From assembly GCA_019973155.2 (NCBI GenBank), contig BPQB01000002.1:1302001-1366000 (forward strand): DNA of 64,000 bases, read 5' to 3'. The DNA is from Phanerochaete sordida. Lineage: Eukaryota; Basidiomycota; Agaricomycetes; Polyporales; Phanerochaetaceae. The translations under genes were made by a program, and so were the position numbers. Numbering within the stretch: position 1 is the stretch's first letter; the number at the start of each line of letters is the position of its first letter. Positions 34,026 through 46,561 of the stretch are shown here, one piece after another. The notes under the pieces were generated by a model. That model was not told where the DNA came from. It was given only the letters and a program-made list of their open reading frames with translations, and searched no databases.

Positions 34026-35610
34026 TCAGAGCATGAGCTGGAGGCTCTGCTGGGGCGCAAAGCCCGCAAACGCGTCGGGGGCGTACGGCCAGCTCTGCGG
34101 GGCGTGTGTCAGCGGCGCGGCGCGCACGAGGCGCAGGCACGGACTCACCTTGTGCGCCGGCTCGTCGCGCTGGCGGTGGTGCATCCAGCTCTCGCGGCGC
34201 GTGCTCCGCGCGGGCAGCGCCGCGGCGTCGCCCGCGTCGCCCTCCTCCTTGCTCTTCATCGCGACGCTCACGCGCCGCGCGTGCCCGCGCTGGGTGCCCG
34301 GCGGCGGCGGCTGGTACGGGAAGTCCTCGGCGGGCGGCGCCTTCGCCTCGGCGCCCCCGTCGGCCTCGTGCGCGCGGGCGGGCTCCGCGATCGGCGCGAG
34401 CGTGGACTTGGGCAGGCCTGTGATGCGGTGTATGTCGTCCAGCTCTGGGCCCATGTACGCGCGGGGCACCGCCGCGGCGGGCGGCGGGAGGCTGCTCACC
34501 GCCTCGTAGTACGGCGAGTGGAAGGGCAGGGACTCGGGCGAGTAGGGCGAGTACCCGGAGGCGACGCTCCGCCCCGCCGGCGAGTAGTAGTACTGCGGCG
34601 GGCTCGGCAGCGGTGGCGGCAGCGTCGTGGGCGGCTGCATGCCCCGCTGCATGGGGAAGTACGTCGTACCGTAGAAGTGCACGGTGCCGCTCGGTATCAC
34701 CTGCACGGGCGAGGGTGGCTGCGGCGGCTGCACCGGCGCGGGAGGCGACATTTGCGTCTCTGGAACCCTGGGAATCAGCGGCTCGGGGTGCTTGTATGCG
34801 CAGAGAGCTCCACGCGTGCAGTTCGGCCAGGCCAGACACGGCGTATGCGGCACAACTGTAACACAAAAATTATTTCGAAGCTTCATTTGCGGATAAATGG
34901 GGGCTTACAGAGGGTGATAGCAACCGGGTGAAGATACGGGCAGTCCCTGACTCGACAGAGGCCTTGGACGTACGCCCAGCAGTGGCTATGCTTGCTTCCT
35001 GCCCGCGAGTCACTTGGCCGCGAACCATCCGGGAACCTGATATCGTGGGTTACATGCGCGGCGAGAGACAAGTCATGTATGCTGCGCAGAGGAGTCAGAT
35101 TGAACGACCACGCTACCGAGGGGCTGTGAGCGACGTACTATCCGCATTCGTCACCGAGCGGGCACCACCCTTGGTTCTTGGCGAAATGCCTGCAGAGCGT
35201 CGTTCTCCACGATAGCGGTCGAAATTGCGGCGGTTGAGAGTGTCCAGACGAAGCAGTCGGTGCAGGGGGAGAGAAGGGAGCGAAGCCCCAGTTGAACCCG
35301 GTCGACTCTGGGCTCGGCAGTGGAGGCGACATTGAGGGCCAAGTGAAGGGCATACCAGTGGCGATCGCAGGGAAGGAAAAATTGGGATTGAGTCCGCTAG
35401 GTCTCATCTACATAACGGCCGTCAGAAAGACTGCCAACGCTGCCGATTGAGGGATGTTCAACTCACCATAGCGGGCGCCATTGGATACGTGGGTTGCATC
35501 GGGATGTTATTGGAATGGAGGTACTTGCATTGGTCACCCTGAGGACAGTGACCGAGCGCATAATTCCTGCACAACTTCCCTGCAAGCGGCGGTGTCAGCG
35601 GGAGGGGCAT
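34026..35610 (-). CDS. four-finger CCCH zinc-finger protein
   Basis: Exons, in transcript order: 35610-35467, 35407-35139, 35081-34909, 34855-34149 and 34094-34026, giving 453 residues. The last intron (34095-34148) is in frame, but its GTGAGT/CCGCAG ends are good. Four CCCH fingers lie in the N-terminal half, each on its own exon: CRNYALGHCPQGDQCKYLH, CRHFAKNQGWCPLGDECGYIH (completed across an intron), CWAYVQGLCRVRDCPYLH and CLAWPNCTRGALCAYKH. The rest is P/S/Y-rich and disordered. CCCH fingers of this spacing usually bind RNA, so a role in mRNA stability or processing is inferred. A CACGTGA site lies about 235 nt upstream, at 35842. A specific orthologue is not assigned. Confidence 0.85.
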
Positions 35611-37814
35611 AGAGACAGTAGTGTTCGGGTGTACGCACTCTTGTATCGTCCCGACATCGGCGAAGTCTTGGGTGAAGCGGGGCGGGCTTGGCTTCGGGCA
35701 GCGAGCTGATGGCTCGAATGTGGGCTCGGAGGGATGGTGGGCAAGACAGAGACGGGCTCTGTGCGAGCGCCTTATATCGAGGTTGCGGTAGAGACAAGTG
35801 AGAGGGGGAATCCGAGCAGAATAGACGAACCAGGAAAGTAGCACGTGAGAAGCACGCGCGCGCACCGAAAAGCTCCCAGTCAAAGGTCTTTGTCTGTGCC
35901 TAAACGGTGCAAAGCACACGGGAGGTCCGGGGAGTCTTATGAAGGGTCTCCCGGGGGCGACAAGAACTTGAATCCGGTGTCTAAGCGTCGTGAGGCTGTG
36001 GCGGAAACACTGAGCCAAAGCATCGAGCGATTCATCCAGTGCGAGGTCGGAGGGTAATCTCGCGGACGGGGGGAGGATGCGAGCATAGCCATGAGCAAGG
36101 TGGTGGAGGTATATTTTCACCTTGAGGGTCAGCTTTTGAAATGCACAGCTCCCACCACGAACACGCTGCAGACACGAGCCTGCTCAGCCTGCCTCGTTCC
36201 CCGGCCACCGTCCGGCGAGGACTGCCTAATCGAGGCACCGCTTACGTCAGCGCGACCGGCTCTGTCCGCACGCCGAACCCCGAGCCAGGTTTGGGCAGCG
36301 GGGCGAGCGTGCGGCCGACGGCGGGCGCACAGCGAGCACCCGGGGCACGCTGGGCGGACGCAGAGGGGACAGCAAGGGACGCACCACGCATGGACAATCT
36401 ATCGTCTGCACCCGCGCGTGGCCAGAGACATGTCAAGCACTGAATGCAAGCGAGGCAGCCAGCCGCGCGTTGGCAGGCGGCACGCTCGCGCTAGCGGACA
36501 GTGGTCCATGTCCGCCTTTGTCGTGTGGCCTCGAGGGCCCAAGGTCCAAGGCTTGCCCGCTGCCAGAGACGGGCCCGAGGGCGGTCAGAGCCAGTGTCGG
36601 CCGGCGTGCGCGTGCTGGCCAAAGCCCTGGCCAGGCCGAGTGTGGCACCGTGTCGGGCAGCAGGGCAACAAGGACGTGGTAGAGGACAGAAGGTCGACGG
36701 AACCATTTAGACGTCGACCCTGGATCTCAGATCCAAGCTCGCACGACGACGTCGATCACCCACAGGCCTCGATCGTTGCTCTCCTTCCGCGAACCTCGAT
36801 CGCCCGTCGTCACCGTCCGCCGCGACCCCCGACGCCCCCGCCGCGGCGTCCTTGCTGCCTCCTACCGTCGCACACCATCTGTTCGATCGCCCGCTAGATC
36901 ATGCTCACGCCAGTCTGTCTGGTCAGTCCACTGTCTGGCTCGCTAGATTGACAGTTGCACCGTGACCGGCATCACAGGCAACAACGACAAAGAACAACTG
37001 TCCCACAGGCCAAGAGTGCCTCAGCTCGCTTGCTTGGCTAGCCAGAGCGACCGAGAGCAACCCACGCAGATCAACCACTGTCGTACGCACGCATCAGGCT
37101 GCTGTGGCGCATCTTAACCCGCGGCTCGGTCGCTGTGGACTTGGCCAGCTGCCCAACACGCGCGAGACAGCGCGCCCAACGACCCGGGATCGAGCAGCCC
37201 GTAAACTAGCGCAGAACACAGGCAGCACAGCTTCGTATCCCCTTGCATCGGCACCGGAAGCCTGTCATTAACCAGCTGTCGACGTCAACCAGCACAGTCT
37301 GCGCGAATGCGAGGAAGCGCAGGTCGTGAACATCGGATCGCGCCCGCCACAGCCGGCAATTAGTCCAGCGAACGAGCCCGCAGGCAACTAGCATGTACGC
37401 CGCGCGCAGCCCAGCCCACGGCGATGATGACGTGCTCCGCGCCGCCTTGTCGACTTCACTTACTAGAAAACCGGCCATCGCAGGGAATCACAGGACATCT
37501 TCCACTGACCCTTGACGAACACTGGACAAAGACATACATACATCAGACGGCCGAGATGCGTCGGCAGTCCGAGTACATGCAAGACGCTGCAACAAGTACA
37601 CGACGTGACGTATGTTGAGAAAGGAAATGATACATAAATAGGCTGTGTGTTCCGATAGCAATGCGAAAGCCAGAATACAATACGGAATAAATAAAGCAGG
37701 ATAGTCCATGTGTGGGCGTGGATAGCATGTGTGGCATGAAGAAACGTAGTCGGAAGGGGAGGGAGGCCGCCGCTCAGAACTGACAAGACGGGAAAACGGG
37801 AGTGACGGTCAGTG
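35611..37814. other. 2.2 kb gap without a supportable gene
   Basis: Contains the CCCH promoter on the right of that gene and a 3' UTR-like stretch near 37600-37814. Open frames such as 36091-36897 (+) lack domains and biased composition; I reject them as genes. No clear transposon ends or repeats are seen. Confidence 0.4.
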
Positions 37815-39604
37815 TCATGCCGCCGTGGATGGGAACGACATGCGTCGTAGCGCTGATGTCGGTCTGGATGCACCCACCATGTCGCCCGACTCGAGATGAT
37901 ACCGCTTATGTGGCGGCAAATATTCCTGAGCGAAAAAGAAAGACACCAATTGAATTAAGGCTTCCCCATTTGAAAGTACATCGCGCTAGATACCTCGATT
38001 TCTGGCTGCCCTGCTTGGTCACAGAGTCCCGTCAGCACTCCGTTCCGCGTGCGCTGACGAGAGGTGCGCTTACCTGGTGCCATGTCCCAGCTGCGCGAGT
38101 GTTTGCGGCTCGCAAGGCCCTGGACGTCCATCGCCATGTCCTGTGCGGCCGCGGCGGCCGAGTAGTGATAGGCAGACTCGCCGGAGCGTGAGCCCAGGGT
38201 ACAGCAGCACATGCGGTTCTGGGACATACCTGGCCCACTGCCCCCATTCCCGAGCCTCCCGCCATGCCGCTCGGATCCGGCGGCGCCCACTGCTGCATCT
38301 CGCGCATGGCTCGCCAGCCGCTGACCGTGTCCTGGGAAGGGGTCCCGTTCGGTTTGTGACTGTGAAACACATGAGCCGGGAGAGGCGCGGACGAAATTGC
38401 GAGATACGCACTAGAGCCCTGATATCGGGTCGTGACTCTGCTTGGGGCTCGTCCTGAGGTCGCCGTGGTCGACGCCGGCCGCCGCCTGTGCCTCCTCCTG
38501 CCCGTACGGCGACTTTCGTGACGACTCCTCTGATACTGCCGTAAGTACGATCAGACGGCCGTCAGAGAGCGCCGCAGGAAGTTGTGCGCACCTTCGCTAC
38601 CGTCCGGACGGCACGCGTCCATCAGCGATGTCACTGCACGCTCATCAGCCGCACTCCCGTTCGAGGCAGCGTTGTACTCACTCAGCGCGTCCCTCCGCTC
38701 CTCGGCTGCCGCCACCTGCTGCATCGCCGCCGCCTCGACATCAAGGCACGACTTGTAACGCTTGAACGACTCCTGCGTCTCCCGCTGTGCTCGACTCAGC
38801 GCGGCGCGGGCGCTCCGGAGCTGCTTGCCTGCGGCGGCGCGGGCGCGCGTGAGCGGCGTGCGCGCGCGCAGAGGCACGGGGGCGACTCACGGTTCGTTTC
38901 GACTTCGGACACGACGGCCTGCATGTCGCCGAACCCGATCGCGGGCGAGGCGGCGGAGCCTGCGGGCGCGGGCGTGAGCGGCCGTGCTGTCCCCGGAAGC
39001 GTGATCTCGTGCGCGCACCTCGTTCGTCGACCGCGTCCCAGCTCATGGACGGCGAGGTCGAGCTGCCCTCGAGCAGCTTCTCGTCGATGTAGCGCTGCAC
39101 GGTGCGCGGCGACTGCGTCGGCACCTGGCCGTGCCGCAGGCGCGGGTTGTGGGGGATGCCCGCCGCCTGGCGCTCGATGAACTTGCGGAGGAAGCTGAGC
39201 TCGACGTTGTCCGGCATGAGGTACGGCGGGCCCTGGATCTCGCCCTTCTGCATGAGCAGCTCGAGGTGCGACATGACCTTGTCCTTGAGCTGTTGCAGCC
39301 ACTCGTGCAGCTCCATGTGGTCCTGGTCCGCGCGCGCGTCGTAGTCCTGCCGCCGGCGCGCCTTGCGCCAGTACGTCTTCGTGAGCTTGAGCGCGCGGTT
39401 CACCTCGTTGTCCAGGATGCGGTACCACTCGGTCGCCTGCCGGTTGAGCCGGACGGGCAGCACGCCCGGCTGGACGCGCAGCTGGAGGATGGCGCGCCCC
39501 TCGCTGTCTGGGGTGCCGAGGACGCCCTTCTGGCCCTGGTTGCCGCGCGTGGCGCCGCGAGAGACGTTGCCGAGTTCTGGCCATGGCAGGTCGTCGGTGA
39601 CCAT
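37815..39604 (-). CDS. coiled-coil protein of unknown function
   Basis: Exons, in transcript order: 39604-39019, 38959-38891, 38828-38592, 38535-38412, 38359-38230, 38176-38074, 38010-37994 and 37925-37815, giving 458 residues. The first ~190 residues look like a folded helical domain (TEWYRILDNEVNRALKLTKT, ELHEWLQQLKDKVMSHLELL, NVELSFLRKFIERQAAGIPH). A coiled coil follows at about residues 220-290 (AALSRAQRETQESFKRYKS, MQQVAAAEERRDALSEYN), then a disordered tail. Exon 7 is only 17 nt. There is no signal peptide or membrane segment. I do not recognise the family; the conserved-looking N-terminal domain suggests an intracellular scaffold or complex subunit, which is only a guess. Confidence 0.72.
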
Positions 39605-42600
39605 GGTGTCAGCGAGGAGGGAATGGTTGATGACGGGGAGAGCAAACGGGACAGTCAGGATTACTCTGGGCCTCGGCAGGCTCCTTTTGTGTGGTTCGAG
39701 TGTGACTGTGGGAGCCACCGCACACTTTTGCGTTCTTTCGCTGATGGCAGGCGATAGCAGTGTGTGTGCTGCTCAGGGCACCGCCCGGCCAGGTGCTGCC
39801 TCGAGAAGTCAATCATGATGATTTGAAGACGACCATAAGAGGACGGTTCACACCGCTGATGCGAGAAATTGAAATCGCGAGGGCATGTGTACATTACTGG
39901 GCACTGGCCTGATGACATCTCTCCGCGCATCAGAGGCCTGGATATGCCCCACTCGCGAGGCAGGCCGCAACAAATTGCTTGTTTGGCCCGGGGGAAGACG
40001 GTTCGTGGTGCTCCTAGATTTGCGTTGACAGATTCCAGTGCGAAGAAGGCCCTGTAATGATCCGGGTGCGCAGGCTCAGGACGGCTCTGCGTGCACGACG
40101 GTCGAGAAGGAGGCCGTGGGTGAGGCCAGAGAACAGCGAGGGGCAAACTCTCGCCTCGGGCCCCCTCGTGCCGCCGGCCGTCGCTGCGAGCCCACCTGGC
40201 GCCCACAGGAGGACCCTGACAAGCCATCTTCCAATCATTCCTCCGCCGACATCATTCACGGCCCCAGCAACTGCGAGCCAAAAGTCCGCTGCGGTGGGAG
40301 TGCACGACGCTGGGGTCACGTAACCATATGGTGCCGTGCCTTTCGTCTGATACCGCCAGCGAGCAAGGGTCCATCAGCAGCGACCTGACGGCAACAGCCC
40401 ACAGGCCTTCTCTCCCCTCCATCTGGTGATCGTCCAGCGATGCCAGAAGCCCATATCCAGCCAGCGCGGATGTTTCAATCACCCACCCGCCCGCTTCTCA
40501 GCCCGCCCAAAGCGCAACACCGTCGGAAGAAAGCGCAATGCATCCGCGCACGCCCCCCGCCGCGCCGCGCCGCTCAGAGCGCATCCCCTCCGACCACGTC
40601 CGAACCGTGCAGCCTGAGCGGACGGCCGTCGCCATCTGCCAACCGAGCCCGCAGCTCCGGCTGCCGGCTCGGCTGAGCGCAGTGCAACCTTCACGGCTTG
40701 TCGCGCACCCTGGCGCAGCGCCCGCGCGCGCATTTGCCTAGGTTCACCCGCTGCCTGCGTCGGTGGTGCGGGGCTGTGCATCCGGCACCGGGACGACGAA
40801 GATGGCGCATCGCGCGGCGCCGCATCTCGTGTCCAAGCTGCGACTGATAAAGGTAGCTAATGCCGCAGCCATCCGGCGGGGCAAGGCGCGACGGCGTGTT
40901 CTCGATCACGTCCCGAACGAGGACGTGTCACCACGGGGAGATTACACTGTGTGACCCTCCTTCTCTGCTGGCCGGATGTCCGCAAAATCATGAACCCTCG
41001 CGGGTACGTCACGCCACCGATTCGGGCGGTGCACGCACGAGCTAGGCCGTCCTGAACCTGCTCAGTGAAACTGCAGGCCGCATGAGCGACGTTGGACCCG
41101 GGGTAGATCTGGACATATAAGACATCGGTTACTCAAATCCGCAAGTGCTTGCCATCGGATACTGAGCTCTCGCTTGCAAAGGCAGCTCGAGCTCTCGTAG
41201 ACAGACGTCCCGTACCATGTGCAATCCGGCATCAAGGCAAATATTGATTAACTCACCCACTGTGTCCTTGATCAGTGCTTTTTCTTGGGGTGACACGGTC
41301 CCTGAGGACACGACCGGAATCTGAGAGGCCATGAGCACAAGAAGCATGGCTGCATAGCCACGACAACTACGATCACTCACGATTTCACGGTCCCTGTCCT
41401 GTATCTTGATGCGCGTGTACGCCGCCGCTGTGAAGACACAGTTTCGCTCCGCAATTAAACTCTGCGGACGCATCGTTCGCACCACGCCGCACGTTGCCGC
41501 TGTTGGGCCGGGTCGGGGCCTTGAGGCGTTCAGCGACGGTCCTTCACGCTCCCGTTTACGGCCAGCGGACGATGATGTCGTGCGGCCTGGAGCCGTCATA
41601 TTCGAGATCTACGGTGCCACGATCAAATCAAAGAGAAATCATCGAGATGCAGCCGTAGGAGAAGGCGGCTGTTACGTTGTGCCTAGGTGTTCGCTGAGCA
41701 CGACGCAGAGGAGCGGTCCGGCCGAGGGAACGTAGGGTCGGGGCTGGGTGAACTTTCGCGGCGACCGTATGGAGCCATTATTTGATATGGCAAGCTCAGG
41801 CCCATAGCCCAGTGCACTAGAAGCAGGGAGAGATTGAAGACCGTGTGCTGTGCTCCGCCCTACGACCTGTCAGGAAGGTAGCGTGGGGGGCGCGACACCC
41901 TTGGGCTGCACTGCCCTGCAGGATCTGCGGAACGGTGTGGTGCGTGGCGTGTCCTGCAGGGATGTAGCCTAGGCAGGCGGGAGCAATGCCTTGTGAGCGC
42001 GCTGCCGACCCGAAAGGCACAATTGCACTTCCAAGATGCCGCTGCCGCGATGCCCACTCAGGAAATTAGTCACCGGGGCTCCTTTGTGGTGACCAAAAAC
42101 CACCGACCCTGCCATAGACCTGGTGGGATCGCATGCAGCATGGAAGTGTGAACCTGAAAGATACAAACGGCGTCTTGTTTCAGCGCAAGCAACCATCCAT
42201 CTTTGACACAGAACTCTACGCACCGTGACCTACGGCGAGGCCATACGGGGCGATACGCGACAACAGAATTTCAAAGGACAAAGTACCAAGGCCCTGGCGT
42301 GTCACGGCTGCGGGGAGGGCTATGCAGCGGTCCGGGTGAGGTAATCTGTATGGATCCTTTAGGGCGGCGACCCTCTTGGGAAGGGCGTGTGAAGGCTTGC
42401 CGCGAAGCTATCCTGACGGTGGCAAATTATCCACGGGCTGCACTCGACGCCGCGCCACTGCAGGACTTGGTGTCCACCCACCTGGACCCAGTACTGACCA
42501 CAAGCCCAGCAGTATGCAATAGAAGAGAGCACGAGAGAATAGAAGCCCTGACATCCGCACGGGTGCGGCGTGGGTGGACCTTCTATTGAGAATCAGCGCA

Positions 42601-43049
42601 CCGCAGGAGAAGATTTTGGGAAACAAAATTCGCACTTTGACCTGCCTGGCGCGTTGGCAGTTACCGTTATGTCTGTATGATTGCGTGGGCCGCACAGCCT
42701 CTGCGGAGGCTGATGTTGTTGCTGGTTTGGCGAGAACGCAGAGTCCGCGGCTTTGGGCAAGTCAGGCGCCGGACGCACGGCCGAGAACCGCGGTAAGCGC
42801 CGGGACGGTATAGGCGCTTAACTCCACAATGCCTCCAGAATCGCGACTGCCAGGGGCTCGAAAACGTAACGAAGATATTCTACAGCGACGCACGGTTCCT
42901 GGCCACCTCCGCCATACCCTGGTCAGTAGCTCACATCATACGACACAGAACAGCCCCTGACTCGTGGATACACAGTCTTAATTCACTGACGACACGCAAG
43001 CGGCTTTCCCACCTAACGAAGCCAAGTTTGGGCTCTTCCCGCGCCGACA
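39605..43049. other. 3.4 kb gap without a supportable gene
   Basis: The largest gene-free stretch. Its ends hold the promoters of the flanking divergent genes (37815-39604 on - and 43050 on +). A 156-codon frame at 41129-41599 (-) has a somewhat protein-like second half, but no domain, splice support or promoter signal. No long terminal repeats, polymerase or transposase fragments were found by eye. Confidence 0.4.
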
Positions 43050-44110
43050 ATGAATCAACCAACCGATCCACTACCTGCTCCAACGACGACTACACGACGC
43101 GCCCTCAGCGTTCGACAACAACGGGCCTCTAGATCGCGATCCGCGACAGCCAACTCGCAGCGCAGCTCGCGTTCTGTCTCCGCTGTTCCCGCCGAGTCGG
43201 AAGAAGACAGCCCGCCGGGCACCGTCATCGACGATGATGGCTCGGTGGCTTCTCTTTCGCGTCACCAGTCGATGTACGACGTGACCGAACCCGGTCGGGA
43301 CCGCCCGACACGAGGGGGCAGCCGCTCCACCCTCCTGGGGAACCGCGCATCGTCTGTCGGACGGTCAGTTGGCGAAGCGAGCCCTCGCAAGCGCAGGAGG
43401 CTCGGGCGGGCAGAAACGAGCACGACGATCCTCTCGTCCGAGCGCGAGAACCGCGCCGACGAACCAGGCCCAAGCACACGCACGCGCTCGCGCTCGGGCA
43501 CGTCCGCCTCGCGCCAGCACGCCGCGCCCGCGCCCGCGCCATCGCCCATCGACGTCGACGCGCTGCCCAGTCCGCCCGAGGCGCGGCGCCCGCAGACGAA
43601 GAAGCGGAAGCGGACAGAGACGGAGACGCCCCCGCCTCCCATGCCCGCTTCCCCGTCAGATCCCGTCCCACCGCCGTCCCGCGCCCAGTCGGAGCCCTTG
43701 TCCGCGTACGTCTGCCCGGTGTGCTTCTCGCCGCCGACGCGCGCGACGATGACGCCCTGCGGCCACGTCTGCTGCGCGGAGTGCCTCTTCACCGCGGTGC
43801 GCTCGACCATCGACCGCACCGTGTACCACGGCCCGGCCGCACAACGCGCAAAGTGAGTGGCTCGCTCTCTAACGGGTCGCCGGCCGCGAGATGGGCCGCA
43901 TCAGGCCTCTGTCCGTGCCCCCTTCCCGCGTGACTAAGGCGCAGGGGCCGCGTGCGATGTTTGAGTTACGCTCCTGCTGCATTCGCTAACCTTCTTGCTC
44001 CTTCTAGGTGTCCTGTGTGCCGCGCACCCATTCCCGGCTGGGACGGTAAAGGGCGCGGCGTGATCGGTTTGAAACCGCGGGTGGTTTATACCATCGACAG
44101 TGGCCGGTGA
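43050..44110 (+). CDS. RING-finger protein, SLX8/RNF4-like
   Basis: Exons 43050-43852 and 44008-44110 give 301 residues. The first ~220 residues are disordered, rich in S, R, P and T, with several basic stretches (SPRKRRRLGRAE, KKRKRTETE) that could be nuclear signals. A C3HC4 RING follows at about 225-285: CPVCFSPP, CGHVCCAECL, and the last pair CPVC supplied by exon 2. The C-terminal position and the motif resemble SUMO-targeted ubiquitin ligases such as Slx8 and RNF4. A run PSPIDVDALP in the N-terminal part looks like a possible SUMO-interacting motif. E3 ligase activity is well supported by the RING; the SUMO link is inference. Confidence 0.82.
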
Positions 44111-44540
44111 CCATACACCTCGCCGCGCCCGAAGCTAAGCTATAGCCTCGCATAGCGGCTCGCACGACATTGGACCGCTGGTCTCGTTCTTCGCACACGA
44201 CGCTTGTCTTCTATCATGCGACCACTGCCTGGCCTGACAGTTCTTGTGTTTCGAGGGCGTGCCACGCTGCGCAAACGTTCGCGCCGCGTTGGTTCCGATA
44301 AGTCTTATGAACTCAATATCATCGATACCCAGTCTCTGTCACTCGTCACTTGTAATCACCCAATAGCATCCAACAGCATGGCACACCACGTTAATGAACG
44401 CGCGAGTCTGAGTCCAGAGAATAGCATTACAATCCCGGCAAAGCTACAATGTACAGCAGTGAGAAGGCCTTTTCCAAAATGCACCTGCGCTACGATCAGG
44501 GGAAGGTGATGCAGGCCCCCTGTCAGGGACCACAAATGCA
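44111..44540. other. convergent gap, RING gene / ERV41
   Basis: About 430 nt of 3' sequence between two converging genes. Nothing recognisable. Confidence 0.5.
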
Positions 44541-46561
44541 TCAATCATCCTTCTTGGTCGCTCCCAGAGATCCGTTCATGGCATGCCGAACACCGTTTTC
44601 GCGACGAGGCGGTGCGCCCGCTCCTTGCTGGGCGGAGAAGGGTGATGGGCCCTGCCCAGGACTGTGTGGGTAGCCGTTCCCGTTCGCGCCCTCCTGCCCG
44701 TTCGGCGTCGGCGGGAAGTGCGCGTACAGCCCGGCCGTGGTCGGTGGCGTCCCCGCAGGCGTGTACGGCGACGGCGGCGCGGCGTACGGCGACCCCGCCG
44801 TCGCGGCAGTCGGTATGCTCCCCGGCGGTGCCCTGGGCGACCCACCCGGCCCGAACGACGGGGATCCGAGGCCCAGGCCGTAGCCCGCCTGCGGAGCCCC
44901 CGGCGCGGGGCTGCTTGCACCGTATGGGTTGGGCGAGAGGTAGGGCGAACCGACGTTGGAGAATCCCCCTCCGGAGACAGGCGTGCCGGCGTAGCTGCCG
45001 TACGGACTCCCGCCGTCCGTCGTCCATCCACCGCCACTCTGCCTGCTCACACGCGAGCGCAGCTCGCCCCCGATCCACTTTTTGCGCCCGGCACCTGTTG
45101 CCTCCGCAGCGACGATGCCCTGCGTCTTATCCGCGCCAGTGACAGCCTCCACTGCGTGTGTCGTGATGCGCACTGCGTAGCCCATGCAGACAAAGACACC
45201 ACCGACAACGCCGACACATCTACAGCGCAGCAGATGTCAGTTAATGAATCAAAGCTTCGGTACGGTATGCGTACCGTATCAAGAGTTGCAGTAGGCTCGT
45301 CGTGCGTTGATGAATTGTGAGGCTCATCGGGTCAACGTCAAACTTGAAGAAGATACCGGGAATGCCCTTGTTGTGGTCCAAGACGCGGGTGTAGTGCGTC
45401 ACACTGTACTGATGTGTGTTAAGAGGTCGTGACCGTGGTGCAATGTACGATGTTGGAACAACATGGAGGAAGTATTGATAAGAGACGAAGGCTGTGCATC
45501 GCAATGAGCTGATCGTGCCACTCAGTCTAGACAGTTAGATCACTCACGGTCTTCGGTCAGCTCGAATGAATTATCAAGGGGCTGTGTCATGTCAGGGAAG
45601 TAGGGTCCAAAGGAGAACTCTGTGATGACATGAGACAGATTCATCACTGCGCGCGGTGGGATTGAGTTAACACAAGTTGGACAGGTAGAGCCGATGGATC
45701 GCTCACAGTTGTGGTCAACATGCTGGTGGCTGGCGTAGCCGTGTCCGAGGGTGGTGATGTGCAGGTTAGCTGAACGGCGCTGTTAGCCAGATCATAGACC
45801 CAACAAGCGCGATTGTGGCGCACCAGTTACTTTCTTCACTGCGACAGTTCCGTAGACTCGGCAGGCAGAAGCCCCAGGCTTATAGTTGTACGTCGGACGG
45901 AAGCCGTCCGAGTTGCGGCGGAAGAGAGTTGCGAACAGGCCCCGGGACTTCCTGGATTGAGCGACAGCTTGCCTGGCGGACAGGCTAGCGGCATGTTCCT
46001 TCAGAGCGGTCGCCTGGCCAATGTCGAAGAGCGTTCCGTCTCGACGGAAGCTCGAGCTCAGGTAGAGCCGGTCGCCGACAGCATCACGAAGGTCGACGCT
46101 AAGATCTGGTCAAAACGTTTATCAGACGCGTTCCAATGCGCACGAAACGAGATGTCGGGGCGGAGGTATGCTATGCGCGCACGTAGCCGCCAATGCTATG
46201 TTCACCGCCATTGCCGCACGGGCCAGTCGGCCTCGTAGCGTTGCGCAATGCGACAGGAGAATCGGGTTGGAAACTCACATTGGCACGGCATATTGACGAG
46301 CATATCCACGTTGACGCGAAGGTCACTGGACTGGTCCCGATCCACACTAAACTCGTAGTCTGGCCAACCCCAAATGAACTCTCCGAGATCGTTGAGGACC
46401 AGCAAGAACGCCATGAATGTCACGAAGACAGTGAGGAAGCCGCGGCTCTCTGACCGCGCCTTGTATGTCGTGGGCAGCTTGGGGAACGCATCGAATTCCG
46501 CCAGGGTCGGCACCATGGTGTCGAGCTTGTCAAGCAGCGACGGCGATTCTGACCGGTCCAT
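44541..46561 (-). CDS. ERV41: ERV41/ERGIC2 family COPII vesicle cargo receptor
   Basis: Exons, in transcript order: 46561-46279, 46105-45824, 45769-45707, 45646-45548, 45491-45275 and 45219-44541, giving 540 residues. The N terminus has the family motif FDAFPKLPTTYK followed by a first membrane segment (GFLTVFVTFMAFLLVLND). The lumenal part contains VDLRDAVGDRLYL, HVITEFSFGPYFPDMTQPLD, SVTHYTRVLDHNKGIPGIFF and DPMSLTIHQRTTSL, and the second membrane segment is CVGVVGGVFVCMGYAV. Erv41 and Erv46 recycle between ER and Golgi and retrieve cargo. The ~200-residue G/S/P/Y-rich cytosolic tail after the second membrane segment is longer than in yeast Erv41. Intron 1 (46106-46278) is 173 nt. ERV41 diverges from HUS1. 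Confidence 0.92.

Noticed and set aside
32927..34069. 380-codon open frame on the minus strand
   Set aside because: Overlaps the real CCCH gene end in another frame, is R/S/A-rich from GC bias, and has no domain or splice logic.
36091..36897. 268-codon open frame on +
   Set aside because: Composition is arginine/proline/alanine noise typical of GC-rich non-coding DNA; no homology-like motif or promoter.
41129..41599. 156-codon open frame on -
   Set aside because: The second half looks mildly protein-like, but there is no domain, TATA box or supporting splice structure; kept only as a hunting lead.
43262..43819. 185-codon antisense frame over the RING gene
   Set aside because: A shadow of the RING gene with no domain of its own.
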